DNA of 64,000 bases from Caproicibacter sp047777415 (GCA_047777415.1 JBKEEO010000001.1:1116001-1180000), one strand, 5' to 3'. Counted from the stretch's first letter, positions 7,894 to 17,082 are shown. Notes: a model not told the origin generated them from the sequence alone. Numbers and translations: made by a program.

Positions 7894-8732
7894 ACAGCTT
7901 TATGTCATGGATCGGCGGCAAGAAATCCCTGCGTGAGCTGATCGTCACACTGTTTCCCCTCTACTACGAAAGATACATTGAAGTGTTCGGCGGAGGCGGC
8001 TGGATACTGTTTCACAAGCCGCCCGGTAACGACTTTGAGGTGTATAACGATTTCAACGGACTGCTGGTCAACCTGTACCGCTGTGTGCGGGAAAAGCCGG
8101 AGGAACTTATAGACGCACTGCGTTATGTCCTCAATGCCCGCGCAGACTTTGACCTTGTTAAAAATACCCTCGCCCGTGACAGTCCTGCTTCCGATGTACA
8201 GAAGGCAGCCTGGTTTTACCAGCTTATCCGCTACAGCTACGCATCGGGACTTACCAGCTATGGCAGTCAGCCCCATGATATGTGGTCCAATTTTCCACTG
8301 ATTGAACAGGCTCACAGACGGCTTGCCAAAGTGGTGATCGAAAACAAGGATTTCGAGAAGTTGATTGGGCAATACGACCGCCCCGTCAGCTTTTTCTACT
8401 GTGACCCGCCGTACTTTGAAACCGAGGGCTACTACAAAAACGTGGGTGAGGACGGCTTTACAGAAAAAGATCACATCCGCCTGCGGGATGCTCTGCTGCG
8501 AATTGAGGGCAAATTCCTGCTGTCCTACAATGACTGCGATTTTATCCGCAATTTGTATGATGCGCCGGGTATCCAAATTGATTCCTATACCCGCATCAAT
8601 AACATCAAGCAGCGGTATGACAATGGGGCGCAGTTCCCCGAAATCCTCATTGCCAATTACGATATGGGGGAACGGACGAGGGAGGCCCCGGCGCAACTCA
8701 ATTTATTTGACAACGGCGGGATTGAGTTCTGA
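7890..8732 (+). CDS. DNA adenine methylase, D12 class (Dam family)
   Basis: The protein methylates adenine N6 in DNA using S-adenosylmethionine. WIGGKKSLRELI at the start and EVFGGGGWILF form the SAM site, and DPPY (residue 168 when counted from the ATG at 7902) is the catalytic motif IV. At about 280 residues it is full length for the class. The ATG at 7902 has no well-placed ribosome site; an in-frame CTG at 7890, nine bases after GGAGG and overlapping the upstream stop, gives the usual family start with NSF before SWIGGKK and is preferred. No cognate restriction enzyme is adjacent, so it may be an orphan that protects the element or modulates its expression. Confidence 0.88.
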   Translation: MNSFMSWIGGKKSLRELIVTLFPLYYERYIEVFGGGGWILFHKPPGNDFEVYNDFNGLLVNLYRCVREKPEELIDALRYVLNARADFDLVKNTLARDSPASDVQKAAWFYQLIRYSYASGLTSYGSQPHDMWSNFPLIEQAHRRLAKVVIENKDFEKLIGQYDRPVSFFYCDPPYFETEGYYKNVGEDGFTEKDHIRLRDALLRIEGKFLLSYNDCDFIRNLYDAPGIQIDSYTRINNIKQRYDNGAQFPEILIANYDMGERTREAPAQLNLFDNGGIEF

Positions 8733-8797
8733 CCGAAAAACCAAAAAAGGAACACCGTCCCAATCTGGGCAAATATTTAAAGGAGAGGATAGATTAC

Positions 8798-9370
8798 ATG
8801 AAAAACAATCAGAAGGAAAATGAGCAGGCCCTGCAAATCCCCATAGATATTCAGCAGCGTTGCGGCTTTGCCGATGCGGAAACCCTTGCGGTGACAGCCG
8901 CCGAAGGCGTATGCGTCATTCACAAGGGTGAAATGACGGCGCTGGAGCTTATTCGAGTTATTGCCACACTCAGCGAGCTGGCGAGCGATATGACGGTTCT
9001 CCTTGCCGGAGCCTGCGGTCTGTGCAATAACTGCGAGGATGAAAATCCGGAAACAAACAAGAAAGGCGGCTGCAATCACAACCCCGCTGAATGGGTAGCA
9101 GACTGCTCCCTTTGCCGTGATCTGCTGGACGAAAACCAGGACATCCGCATCCCCGACTATCTGCTGGAGGAATCGGGTATCCCCAAGGGTACCCGATTAG
9201 AAGGCTATACCGATGAGGACAGCGGCGAAATTACAGTCGTAAAGGCAGATATCCAGCAAGATATTCGCGATGTACCGGCCTGCATTCTTTCGGTGCTGGC
9301 GCAAAACGGTATCTGCCTTGCAGCATTGGATGAATTGATCATGCAGGAAAGCATCATCTATGGCAAATAA
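8798..9370 (+). CDS. Conserved cysteine-rich protein of the element, function unknown
   Basis: This 190-residue acidic protein has a central cluster CGLCNNC, then CNHNP and CSLC, which looks like a zinc site, flanked by helical regions. The segment IPDYLLEESGIPKGTRLEGYTDEDSG resembles an AbrB-like swapped-hairpin strand pattern, but weakly. AAAGGAGAGG precedes the ATG. Neighbours are the methylase and the YodL-like gene. Confidence 0.6.
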   Translation: MKNNQKENEQALQIPIDIQQRCGFADAETLAVTAAEGVCVIHKGEMTALELIRVIATLSELASDMTVLLAGACGLCNNCEDENPETNKKGGCNHNPAEWVADCSLCRDLLDENQDIRIPDYLLEESGIPKGTRLEGYTDEDSGEITVVKADIQQDIRDVPACILSVLAQNGICLAALDELIMQESIIYGK

Positions 9371-9411
9371 CCTGCCCTCATTCTTTAAGACATTATCTGG
9401 GAGGTGGGAAG

Positions 9412-9963
9412 ATGTTAGGGATTACCCTGAAAAACGGCCTCATTTCCTACTATGGAAACCCGGCCGGTTATACTGATAAAGAAAAAGCCATTGTGGACAG
9501 CATTTTTCAAAATGATGAGCTGACCATCTGGCTCCAAAGCCGCTCCTTAACGCCGAAGTGGACAGATGGCGTGATGGAGCGGCTTCTTGCTGGCGAACGT
9601 GCGGATGGCATGGAAGGCGTACTGCTGAAAAATGTTCGCATCTGGCAGTTAAAGCCGGACGTGGACGTGCACATGAAATTTATACCCTATGAAGAAATGG
9701 TGCGGCGATTTGGAGAGCCATCTCTCGAAAATTACAACATCGTCTATGACGGTCAGCTCGACACCAACGACCTCGAAGCCATCTACACAAGGTGCAATGC
9801 AAATCACCCGGCAGGCTTTTCGGGACACTCTCTTTCCTTGTCTGATGTGGTGGAGCTGTATGACGCCCAAGGCAGCGAATATCACTACTGCGACCGTTTT
9901 GGATTCCAGAAAATCAGCTTCGGGGGCTCAGAGCAGACCCAAGCAATGGAAATGAGTATGTAG
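9412..9963 (+). CDS. YodL-like domain protein
   Basis: Of 183 residues, the C-terminal third follows the YodL-type pattern found in Firmicutes mobile elements: YNIVYDGQLDTNDLEAIYTRCN, HPAGFSGHSLSLSDVVEL and a final HYCDRFGFQKI. The N-terminal half is unassigned. The domain is frequent in conjugative-element proteins, but no biochemical role is established to my knowledge. GGGAGGTGGG precedes the ATG. Confidence 0.7.
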   Translation: MLGITLKNGLISYYGNPAGYTDKEKAIVDSIFQNDELTIWLQSRSLTPKWTDGVMERLLAGERADGMEGVLLKNVRIWQLKPDVDVHMKFIPYEEMVRRFGEPSLENYNIVYDGQLDTNDLEAIYTRCNANHPAGFSGHSLSLSDVVELYDAQGSEYHYCDRFGFQKISFGGSEQTQAMEMSM

Positions 9964-10019
9964 GCAGCCTGGGGCTGCCTTTTCTCGCCCAAAGAAACAA
10001 TAGAACGGAGGAAAACTAC

Positions 10020-10283
10020 ATGATTCAGGTTATCAAAAAAATGAAAAGTACAGCTTCACACAAGATTACAGCGGCAAAGGATGCCGCAGCCAATCTCGCT
10101 TTCCGTGGCAGGAACCTTCTCTCAGGTAATGCTGGAGAAGGTTATATTGACACAGCCATCAAAATCTTGCTGGCGGTTGTCATTGGTGCCCTGCTTCTGG
10201 CGGGTCTTTATGCCCTGTTCGGGGAAACGGTGCTCCCGACCCTGACCCAGCGCATTAAGGAAATGTTCAACTACGCCGGTTAG
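10020..10283 (+). CDS. Maff2-like small membrane protein
   Basis: The 87-residue product has a basic N-terminal helix and one hydrophobic segment at about residues 47-68 (ILLAVVIGALLLAGLYALF), then a short amphipathic end. It resembles the Maff2/DUF6133 proteins encoded beside conjugation genes in Clostridia, where they may act as small pilin-like subunits. GGAGG precedes the ATG. Confidence 0.75.
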   Translation: MIQVIKKMKSTASHKITAAKDAAANLAFRGRNLLSGNAGEGYIDTAIKILLAVVIGALLLAGLYALFGETVLPTLTQRIKEMFNYAG

Positions 10284-10316
10284 AAATACCGGAAATTTTG
10301 AGAAGGAGGAATAAAC

Positions 10317-10676
10317 ATGCCTAAGAATACAACATCGCCCGTTCCAAAGTACGATGTGAAAATTCATTCCATCCGTCCGGCTGGAAGCTGCAAGGCCACC
10401 GCCTCGGTCAATATTTACGGTGTTTTCGCCGTTCGGGGCATCAAGATTATGGAGGGCTCCAAGGGGCTGTTCATTTCCATGCCCAGCTACAAGGCCGGAA
10501 ACGGCGAGTACAAGGATATCTGCTTTCCTTGTACCAAGGAGTCCAAAGCGGAATTTGACAAGGCGGTTATCGGGGCTTACCAGCAGACGCTCACTCAAGG
10601 ACAGGCCGCCGCACAGAAACAGGAATCTTCCGAACTCCAGCAGGAGCAAAGTCAGCCTGTCATGGGCGGGATGTAG
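10317..10676 (+). CDS. SpoVG-family protein
   Basis: Residues 12-85 match SpoVG: VKIHSIRP, ATASVNIYGVFAVRGIKIMEG, GLFISMPSYK and YKDICFP. SpoVG proteins are small site-specific DNA/RNA-binding regulators, and ICE-borne copies are common. The 35-residue C terminus is Q/E-rich and probably disordered. AGGAGG precedes the ATG. The gene lies between the Maff2-like and surface-protein genes with short gaps, suggesting a common transcript. Confidence 0.85.
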   Translation: MPKNTTSPVPKYDVKIHSIRPAGSCKATASVNIYGVFAVRGIKIMEGSKGLFISMPSYKAGNGEYKDICFPCTKESKAEFDKAVIGAYQQTLTQGQAAAQKQESSELQQEQSQPVMGGM

Positions 10677-10686
10677 GAGGTAGCCA

Positions 10687-13600
10687 ATGAACGAGAAAAT
10701 GAAAAAGCCTCTCGGCATTCTTCTTGTGGTTTGCTTGGTGGTTTCCCTGCTTGCGGGCAGCGCCTATGCGGTAAACCGATATTTTGAGGATGCCAAAGGC
10801 CATTGGGCGGAGGAAGCTATTCAAATTCTTACAGATAAAGGCGTCATCAGCGGTTATCCCGATGGCTTGGTACACCCTGATGCCATCATCACCAGAGGCG
10901 AGTTTGCAGCCTTGATCGCAAGAACCATGGAATTGCCGGAACCGAATGAAAGCCAAATTACCATTCATTTTACCGATATTGCCGGCCACTGGTCAGAGAA
11001 GCATGTGGAAGCACTCATTATTGCGGGAATCATCCAAAAGGATGATTTCGGCACAAAGTTTCTGCCAGACGAGCCCATCACCCGCATAGAGATGATCCGT
11101 ATGCTGGTGAGAGCCATCGGCAAAGGCGACCATGACGCATCCTGCTCCTGCGCAACCGGCTTTTCAGATGACAGCGAACTTGGTGACGCAGACAAAGCCT
11201 GCATCTGCGCCGGTAAAAAATATGGTATTGTAGACGGCTATCCGGACGGAACGGTTAAACCGAACAGCAATGCCACCCGCGGAGAAGCCTTTGAAATGCT
11301 GGTGGACGCTGATAAGGCAAAGGAGCAGATCAATAAAGAGGAAACAGCGAAGCCGCCGGCAAACACCAAACCGAAGGATAAGTACTCAAACTCCGACAGT
11401 AGCGGCGGATCTTCCTATGTTCCTGCCCCGCAGTTCAGCTTTACGCTGCCCAAAACCGCTTATACTGCCGAGGAAATTGAGATCAAGCCGGAAAGCCGCT
11501 ATGTAAGCGGCGTGACATGGTCGGCTCTTAAAAACGGGCTCCCTGCAGAGCTTTCCGAGCTGGCAGAGGGTACGTTGGACGCAAACGGCGGCAAAGTCAA
11601 ATTTACGAAAGCAGGCAGCATTACCCTGATTGCCACAGCAAAAAACAGCCGGGGCATTACGGTAACCCATGAGCAGACAATCAGCATCTATCCGGTGGTA
11701 AAGGCTGCTTTTTCATTGCCTGAAACCGCCCACACCGACACGGCCGTGTCGGTGGAACTTGCTACTGAAAACCTCGGCGCTAATTCGGTAGTGTGGTCCC
11801 TTCAAAAAGATGGAGCTGCCGCGGATCTGGAAAAAGCTCTCTCTGGTGAGTTAAACTCTGCTGGCGGTACGGTTTTGTTTAAGGAAAAAGGCAGATATAC
11901 GCTGACCGCCTCCATTACAGACGAGCTGGGCAAAACCGTTACTGCACAAAGCAACATCGCCATCTACCCTGTGGCGGAGGTAAAGCTTACCCTGCCGGCG
12001 GTTTCCCATACGGATAAAACCATCACTCTACAGACAGAAACAAAAGAAACGGATGGTCTCGCTTTAACCTATACCCTGACCAGAAACGGTGAACCTGCCG
12101 ACATTGGCACATTTATCGAAGGAAATCCATCCGATGGCAGCATCCGCTTTAAGGAAAAAGGCGTGTATGTGCTGATCGCTTCTGTCACTGACGCTACCGG
12201 CAGAGTGTTTGCCGACAGCACAGACATCACTGTCTACCCTGTAGGCTCAGCGGGATTCTATTTGCCTGAAATCCTCCACACTGACAAAACCGTTACAGTG
12301 GAAGCGGTGTTCGGCGAAATCGGAAGTCATACCGCCACATGGTCGCTGCTACGTGACGGAAAAGAGATATCCCTCACCGATGTGGCTGAGGGTACTCTGA
12401 ATAACAGCGGCGGCGAACTGCAATTCAATACCAAGGGCAGTTATGTCCTGAAAGCGGAATTCACCGATGATGGCGGCAGAACCTACCGGTATGAACAGAA
12501 CTTTAAGGTTTATCCTGTGCCGGCCGTAAGCTACAGCCTGCCAAAGTACGCTCATACCGATACCGATGTCGTAGTCAAAACGGAAACCGCCAATCTGGAC
12601 GGCCTTACCATCGAATGGCTGGTGGACAACACCTTCGGTTTTCAGGACTGGTCGACCTATGTCAGCGGTAAGCTCACAAACAACGGCGGCACAATCCGAT
12701 TTAAAAGAGCCGGTATCTATGAGCTGGTGGCGAGAGTTACCGATGAAACAGGACGGGTATTTTTGTATGAAAGCAAGGACAGGTGCGAGGTGCTTCCCGT
12801 TCTGACCATTGACTTTGAGCTTCCCGCCTTTGCCTACACCGATACCGACCTTGACATCAGAACCCACGGCAACAACAATGTTCTGCCGGTAGAGTGGTCC
12901 GTCAGCAAGGACGGCAAAAATATTCCGCTCTCAGAGGCATTCAGCGGAAGTCTCACCCCGCAGGGAGGAAAAATTACTTTCCGAAGCGATGGCGAATATG
13001 TTCTAACCGCCATGATGACCGATTATCTGAAACGCAGTTACTCCCACAGCGAAAGTATACGCATCCTGCCGGTGGTGCAGTACACATTCACCATGCCGCA
13101 GACCGTTCACTACGGTGCGGAGTTTGATGTTGTCGCAAAAGATGTTCAGCATATCGGCAGCTATACCGTAGTTTGGACGCTGCAAAAGGACGGCAATGCG
13201 GCACAGTATCAGGGAACGCTGGACAATGACGGCGGCAGGATCGCCATTCGTGACACCGGCGACTTTACCCTGACCGCTTCTGTCACCGATAACAAAGGGC
13301 GTGTAACCACTCATTCGGAGAGCATCGCGGTAACCAATACTGCGCCGAATGCCCCTGTGGTAACGGCAATTCCCTCTCGTACCGCCAAGGACGGCAAGTT
13401 CCTTGTAGACATTACCGCCAGTGCTGACGATCCCGATGGCGATTCGGTGACATTGGAGTATGAGGGTACTGCGTCTGACAGCTACTATGCACCGGGTACC
13501 CATACCATCCGCATCAGAGCAAAGGATATCGCCGGGGATTATTCACCGTGGACGGAAAAAACCTTCACCGTGACCAATTCCGCTCCCACTGTTACCCTGA

Positions 13601-14553
13601 CAGTTGAACCAACCCGCACGGTCAAGGACGGCAAATTCCTTGTCAATATCAGCGCTGCAGCCTCTGATGCGGATGGCGACCCAACCACGCTGGAATGGGA
13701 AAACAAGGCGGCGGACAATTATTACGCCGCAGGTACTCACACCGTGCGTGTCCGTGCAAAAGACATTGTCGGAGCTTATTCCCCCTGGGCAGAAAAGACA
13801 TTTACCATCACCAGCTCTGCACCTGTTGTCACACTGACCGCAGCTCCCACCCGAACAGCGAATAACGGCAAGTTCCTTGTCGATATCAGCGCCACAGCGT
13901 CCGATGCAGACGGCGATGCAACCACGCTGGAATGGGAAAATAAGGCGGCTGACAACTACTATGCCGTTGGTACTCACACCATCCGTGTCCGTGCCAAGGA
14001 TGCAACCGGGCTATATTCGCAATGGGTATCCAAAACCTTTACCATCGCAAACGCTGCGCCGACTGCGCCGGTCATTACCAGAACGCCAAGCGGCAATAGC
14101 GTACCGCCGGGAACGCCAGTCACCATCAAAGCGACCAGCTCCGACCCCGACGGCGATCCTGTCACTCTCGTTTGGGAGGGCCGAAACGCAGAAACACAAA
14201 CCTACCCGCTGGGAAGAAATGTGATTCGTGTCAAGGCGGTGGATTCTGCGGGTGCTGAATCTTCCTGGTCTGCCATCGTGTTCTTTGTGGCGGACTCCAA
14301 CGGCAGCGGCGGTATGACGCTCACCGGACCCGATTCGGTTATTCTCGAAAACGGACTTGAAGGCGCAACCATCACGGAGTATACCTTTACCGTACCTCCG
14401 GTCAGCGGTCACAGTGGCTCTGACTTTGGCAGAGTGCGCGGTTACAACAAGCTGACCAGCCAGTGGGATCAGCTTGACTATGGTACCACCTCAAATGGCA
14501 TTACTTTCAAGAGGACGCTGGGCACAGGCGTATACAGCAAGCTCGAATTTTAG
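10687..14553 (+). CDS. SLH-anchored surface protein with tandem Ig-like repeats, C terminus cut by ISL3 insertion
   Basis: The 1,288-residue protein begins with a signal peptide (VVCLVVSLLAGSAYA, residues 16-30). Three S-layer homology domains follow at about 32-85, 93-145 and 155-210 (YFEDAKGHWAEEAIQ, FTDIAGHWSEKHVEAL, ITRIEMIRML), which anchor proteins to secondary cell-wall polymer. Next is a low-complexity linker, then seven repeats of about 90 residues starting near 248, 339, 432, 521, 613, 707 and 797, each opening with an F/Y-x-LP-x-x-x-HT-like strand. Four shorter PKD-like repeats follow (about 883, 964, 1042, 1122) with D-P/A-DGD and GTH-I/V-R-V/I-RAKD. The stop TAG takes its G from the first base of the insertion sequence, so the true C terminus is lost. 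Confidence 0.85.
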   Translation: MNEKMKKPLGILLVVCLVVSLLAGSAYAVNRYFEDAKGHWAEEAIQILTDKGVISGYPDGLVHPDAIITRGEFAALIARTMELPEPNESQITIHFTDIAGHWSEKHVEALIIAGIIQKDDFGTKFLPDEPITRIEMIRMLVRAIGKGDHDASCSCATGFSDDSELGDADKACICAGKKYGIVDGYPDGTVKPNSNATRGEAFEMLVDADKAKEQINKEETAKPPANTKPKDKYSNSDSSGGSSYVPAPQFSFTLPKTAYTAEEIEIKPESRYVSGVTWSALKNGLPAELSELAEGTLDANGGKVKFTKAGSITLIATAKNSRGITVTHEQTISIYPVVKAAFSLPETAHTDTAVSVELATENLGANSVVWSLQKDGAAADLEKALSGELNSAGGTVLFKEKGRYTLTASITDELGKTVTAQSNIAIYPVAEVKLTLPAVSHTDKTITLQTETKETDGLALTYTLTRNGEPADIGTFIEGNPSDGSIRFKEKGVYVLIASVTDATGRVFADSTDITVYPVGSAGFYLPEILHTDKTVTVEAVFGEIGSHTATWSLLRDGKEISLTDVAEGTLNNSGGELQFNTKGSYVLKAEFTDDGGRTYRYEQNFKVYPVPAVSYSLPKYAHTDTDVVVKTETANLDGLTIEWLVDNTFGFQDWSTYVSGKLTNNGGTIRFKRAGIYELVARVTDETGRVFLYESKDRCEVLPVLTIDFELPAFAYTDTDLDIRTHGNNNVLPVEWSVSKDGKNIPLSEAFSGSLTPQGGKITFRSDGEYVLTAMMTDYLKRSYSHSESIRILPVVQYTFTMPQTVHYGAEFDVVAKDVQHIGSYTVVWTLQKDGNAAQYQGTLDNDGGRIAIRDTGDFTLTASVTDNKGRVTTHSESIAVTNTAPNAPVVTAIPSRTAKDGKFLVDITASADDPDGDSVTLEYEGTASDSYYAPGTHTIRIRAKDIAGDYSPWTEKTFTVTNSAPTVTLTVEPTRTVKDGKFLVNISAAASDADGDPTTLEWENKAADNYYAAGTHTVRVRAKDIVGAYSPWAEKTFTITSSAPVVTLTAAPTRTANNGKFLVDISATASDADGDATTLEWENKAADNYYAVGTHTIRVRAKDATGLYSQWVSKTFTIANAAPTAPVITRTPSGNSVPPGTPVTIKATSSDPDGDPVTLVWEGRNAETQTYPLGRNVIRVKAVDSAGAESSWSAIVFFVADSNGSGGMTLTGPDSVILENGLEGATITEYTFTVPPVSGHSGSDFGRVRGYNKLTSQWDQLDYGTTSNGITFKRTLGTGVYSKLEF

Positions 14554-15933
14554 GCTCTATGTCAATAGTTGGGGTAACCCAAAATGGAAACACCGGATGG
14601 AGCGGCGCTAAGCTGCTCCATTTTTTGTCAAATGATGGAACATGTGAAGAATACGATTGCGGAAGCGACGAAAATTACGATAACCGTAGGCATTGCGTTT
14701 GAGTACCTTAATCTTGTTGTTAACCCCTTCGGTAAAACCATTGGTGTAAGGACAATCAAACGAATTTAGAATACCTTTTGACCAGCGGACCATGGTATTT
14801 CCACAAGCAACAAATCTTGAAAGACCACTGTTTTGTGCGGCCATAATCCAATGGGATAGCGCTGTCCGTGCAGATTGACTATCGGGAGAATCCAGGACTT
14901 TGAAGAACTGTTCTTTAAGAGAGTAGGCTGTCAGCAGACGGTTGCTGGCATAGAGCATAAGATCGACCTGTTGCTTTTGCTCCGGAGTGAGAAATTGATA
15001 TCGCTTGTTCAGTAAGATTCGGGAGCGTTTAAAATAAATTCTTCGGGTTTTACTGAATTTTTTCTGTTCTTCCTTGCGAACGGCTTCAAAGGCCCAAAAT
15101 ACTTGGCGAATGTAATGATATTTGTCAATGACATAAATTGAATCTTTAAAATATGTTTGAGCAATACCGGCGTATGTACTCCACATATCGCTGACAAAAT
15201 GTTTGGTTTGAGAATGGTCAATCCGGCTGAAATATTCTGTCAGTTTGTGGTTGTAACGAGCAGGAAGAATATCAAGGATTCGGTGACGGACCGGATCGGT
15301 CAGAATGCACTGATATTTCTCTCCGCTTGTATTGCCTTTAAACTCATCAATTGATACGACTTCGGGTAATTGCTGTGGCTTTCCATAGTGGATACAATCG
15401 AAAATCCGGATAATAGTTGAAACAGATAGATTTACTTTACGTGCTACACTGGTAAAAGAACGCACGTCGGAAAGCTTTGAAATGATATATGAGGCTAAAC
15501 GGTTTGTCATGCGATGATATCTAGGCAAAAACGAATTATCCTCAAAGAAACGCTTTCCACAAGAATGGCAGCGATATCGGCGCTTTCGTAGAATCAGGGA
15601 GGTATGTTTGCCAAAAGCGGGAATGTCTTTTACTGTTTGACAACGGTAATCATGAACGTAGCTGGTTTGATGGCCACAACAGGGGCAAACATGCGGTTTT
15701 CTCGGTAACTCAATAAAAATTTCCGTTTTATCAGGCAATTGCCTCACATTTTTTACGATTACCCCTTTTAATCCAAGCAATTTTTCGATAGAATGAGTAC
15801 AGAGCATATCGATGACCTCCCAAATGGTGGTGTGGTAATCTCCATTTTAAAGGTTTTTCATCGAATATGCTCTACTTTTTTGCTCCCTTTTCGCAGACCC
15901 TATTCGTTACACCCCAACATTTATTATAGAGCC
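14553..15933 (-). mobile_element. ISL3-family insertion sequence, copy 1
   Basis: The 1,381-bp element has terminal inverted repeats: GGCTCTATGTCAATAGTTGG at 14553 and, inverted, GGCTCTATAATAAATGTTGG ending at 15933. It encodes one intact transposase on the minus strand. The copy at 53660-55041 is nearly identical. The flanks here (GAATTTTA and CACATAAT) do not match, so the 8-bp duplication typical of ISL3 elements is missing; a deletion or recombination next to the element probably removed the other half of the target. Confidence 0.93.
14608..15807 (-). CDS. ISL3-family transposase
   Basis: This intact 399-residue DDE transposase has an N-terminal zinc-ribbon (CPCCGHQTSYVHDY, then C-x-x-CGKRF), a helix-turn-helix around residue 120 (SVARKVNLSVSTIIRI) and the catalytic core beginning VVSIDEFKG, continuing through VSDMWSTY to the C-terminal GFTEGVNNKIKVLKRNAYG. 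It catalyses cut-and-paste transposition of the ISL3 element. It is the likely source of transposase for the copy at 53.7 kb, whose gene has a premature stop. Confidence 0.95.
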   Translation of the reverse strand: MLCTHSIEKLLGLKGVIVKNVRQLPDKTEIFIELPRKPHVCPCCGHQTSYVHDYRCQTVKDIPAFGKHTSLILRKRRYRCHSCGKRFFEDNSFLPRYHRMTNRLASYIISKLSDVRSFTSVARKVNLSVSTIIRIFDCIHYGKPQQLPEVVSIDEFKGNTSGEKYQCILTDPVRHRILDILPARYNHKLTEYFSRIDHSQTKHFVSDMWSTYAGIAQTYFKDSIYVIDKYHYIRQVFWAFEAVRKEEQKKFSKTRRIYFKRSRILLNKRYQFLTPEQKQQVDLMLYASNRLLTAYSLKEQFFKVLDSPDSQSARTALSHWIMAAQNSGLSRFVACGNTMVRWSKGILNSFDCPYTNGFTEGVNNKIKVLKRNAYGYRNFRRFRNRILHMFHHLTKNGAA

Positions 15934-16233
15934 CACATAATTTGCCGCATAACTTCCCTGTCGATATCTCAATCGTCGGAGCTGGGTCCGTCGATGGAAG
16001 CGGATTTGGGTTTTTTCGACAGGCTGTGGACCCCGAAAGGGGTCCTTTTTTTATGCCCAAAAGCAAAAATTCCAATAATCCTCGCCATTTTTAAAGCTTT
16101 CAACCAACTCGCCGAGTTGGGCATGCAAATTTGAGAAATGTGATAATAGGGCACGGGAAGATAAAAATGGAATTAACCAGATGAAACCCAGTGAGAAAGA
16201 GCAATCAAATCAATAGCAGTGAGGAGGATTTAT
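15934..16233. other. Stretch between ISL3 and the small protein gene
   Basis: No gene with a start and ribosome site is seen before 16234. The first 90 bases may be the tail of a gene whose other end was removed when sequence next to the insertion was lost. A strong terminator lies at 16028-16052. Confidence 0.4.
16028..16052 (+). terminator. Rho-independent terminator
   Basis: GGACCCC (16028-16034) pairs with GGGGTCC (16039-16045) across a GAAA tetraloop, followed by seven T. It would have ended a gene whose body is now missing. Confidence 0.88.
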
Positions 16234-16392
16234 ATGGTTGAAATCAGGAATCTGAATAAAAAGCGCATTGGCGATATGAGCGATGATGATCGTCTGTTTG
16301 TGATTAAAATAAAAGATTGTGTCACTCGAATCACAGTAACCCCCGACGGCGCATTAAACATAACGCACGAGCGTGTAGAACCTGTAGCATAG
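16234..16392 (+). CDS. Small protein of the element (52 residues), function unknown
   Basis: A 52-residue frame starts at MVEIRNLNKKRIGDM behind GAGGAGG, seven bases from the ATG. It reads as a compact beta protein (RLFVIKIKDCVTRITVTPDG). Similar short proteins commonly precede sigma-like genes in clostridial elements. No role can be assigned from sequence. Confidence 0.6.
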   Translation: MVEIRNLNKKRIGDMSDDDRLFVIKIKDCVTRITVTPDGALNITHERVEPVA

Positions 16393-16436
16393 CCACACCC
16401 CAAGAACAGCTTAATACCTAAAATCCGCCAGAACGC

Positions 16437-16521
16437 AAGACGGCAGTGCGGAGGAACACCTCAACCGGGTGAACCTCGCCTGTCGTCTTTTCTATTTACC
16501 ATGATGTACGGTGCGAGGTTC
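16437..16521 (+). promoter_or_regulatory. Possible transcription attenuator with two competing hairpins
   Basis: AAGACGGCAG (16437-16446) can pair with CTGTCGTCTT (16480-16489), leading into TTTCTATTT like a terminator. GAACCTCGC (16471-16479), directly abutting the second arm, can instead pair with GCGAGGTTC (16513-16521), which would bury that arm in a loop. The region lies between the 52-residue gene and a sigma-like gene, with a 21-residue frame immediately after. Confidence 0.5.
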
Positions 16522-16542
16522 CCATAAAAAGGAGCAAACATC

Positions 16543-16608
16543 ATGATTACATACCTCTTGCACCTCTTCTTTGCAAATGGACGAGCCCCTCCGCTTCTGA
16601 CATTTTGA
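16543..16608 (+). CDS. Possible leader peptide (21 residues)
   Basis: An ATG at 16543, seven bases after AAGGAGC, opens a 21-codon frame: MITYLLHLFFANGRAPPLLTF. It lies between the attenuator-like hairpins and the sigma-like gene. Its position suggests a translated leader, but conservation would be needed to confirm it. Confidence 0.35.
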   Translation: MITYLLHLFFANGRAPPLLTF

Positions 16609-16646
16609 CTCACCATTAAGATTTCAGAAAATGGAGGACAAGCCAT

Positions 16647-17066
16647 ATGGCAGAAAAAAAGAAATATCAAATCAAGGTGCAAGGTAAGCTTGTACCGGTC
16701 AGTCAAGAAGTCTACCTGACATATTACCGCATGAGGCGCCATGAGCGTCATCTGGAAGAAAAGGACATAGCACATGGTGTTTTTTACTACAGCGCTCTGG
16801 ACACCGAGGAAACCAACGGCGAAGATGCGATGCCCGATCTCGTTTCCCCACAAGCAGAGGATATCGTCACGGACAAGCTTATGGCAGAAAAGCTACATAA
16901 ATGTCTTGCCTGCCTAAGCAAGGATGAGCGCGATTTGATCTATGCTCTGTATTTCCAGAGAAAAACGCAGGTAGAACTGGAAAAAGAGACAGGCATTAAA
17001 CAGCAGACCATCAGCTATCGGGAACGTCAGATTCGGATGAAACTCAAAAAAATGATGGAGAAGTAA
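16647..17066 (+). CDS. Sigma-70-like factor of the element (region 4 type)
   Basis: The 139-residue protein ends in a sigma region 4 helix-turn-helix: CLACLSKDERDLIYALYFQRKTQ, VELEKETGIKQQTISYRERQ, then a K-rich tail. The N terminus (VPVSQEVYLTYYRMRRHERHLEE) is the type found in small sigma-like proteins of Tn916-related elements. It probably directs or modulates transcription of element genes. AAATGGAGG precedes the ATG. A strong terminator follows the stop. Confidence 0.8.
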   Translation: MAEKKKYQIKVQGKLVPVSQEVYLTYYRMRRHERHLEEKDIAHGVFYYSALDTEETNGEDAMPDLVSPQAEDIVTDKLMAEKLHKCLACLSKDERDLIYALYFQRKTQVELEKETGIKQQTISYRERQIRMKLKKMMEK

Positions 17067-17082
17067 AAATTCTTTTTGTAGA

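Noticed and set aside
13003..14412. Long minus-strand frames over the surface-protein gene
   Set aside because: They are shadows of the repetitive plus-strand gene.
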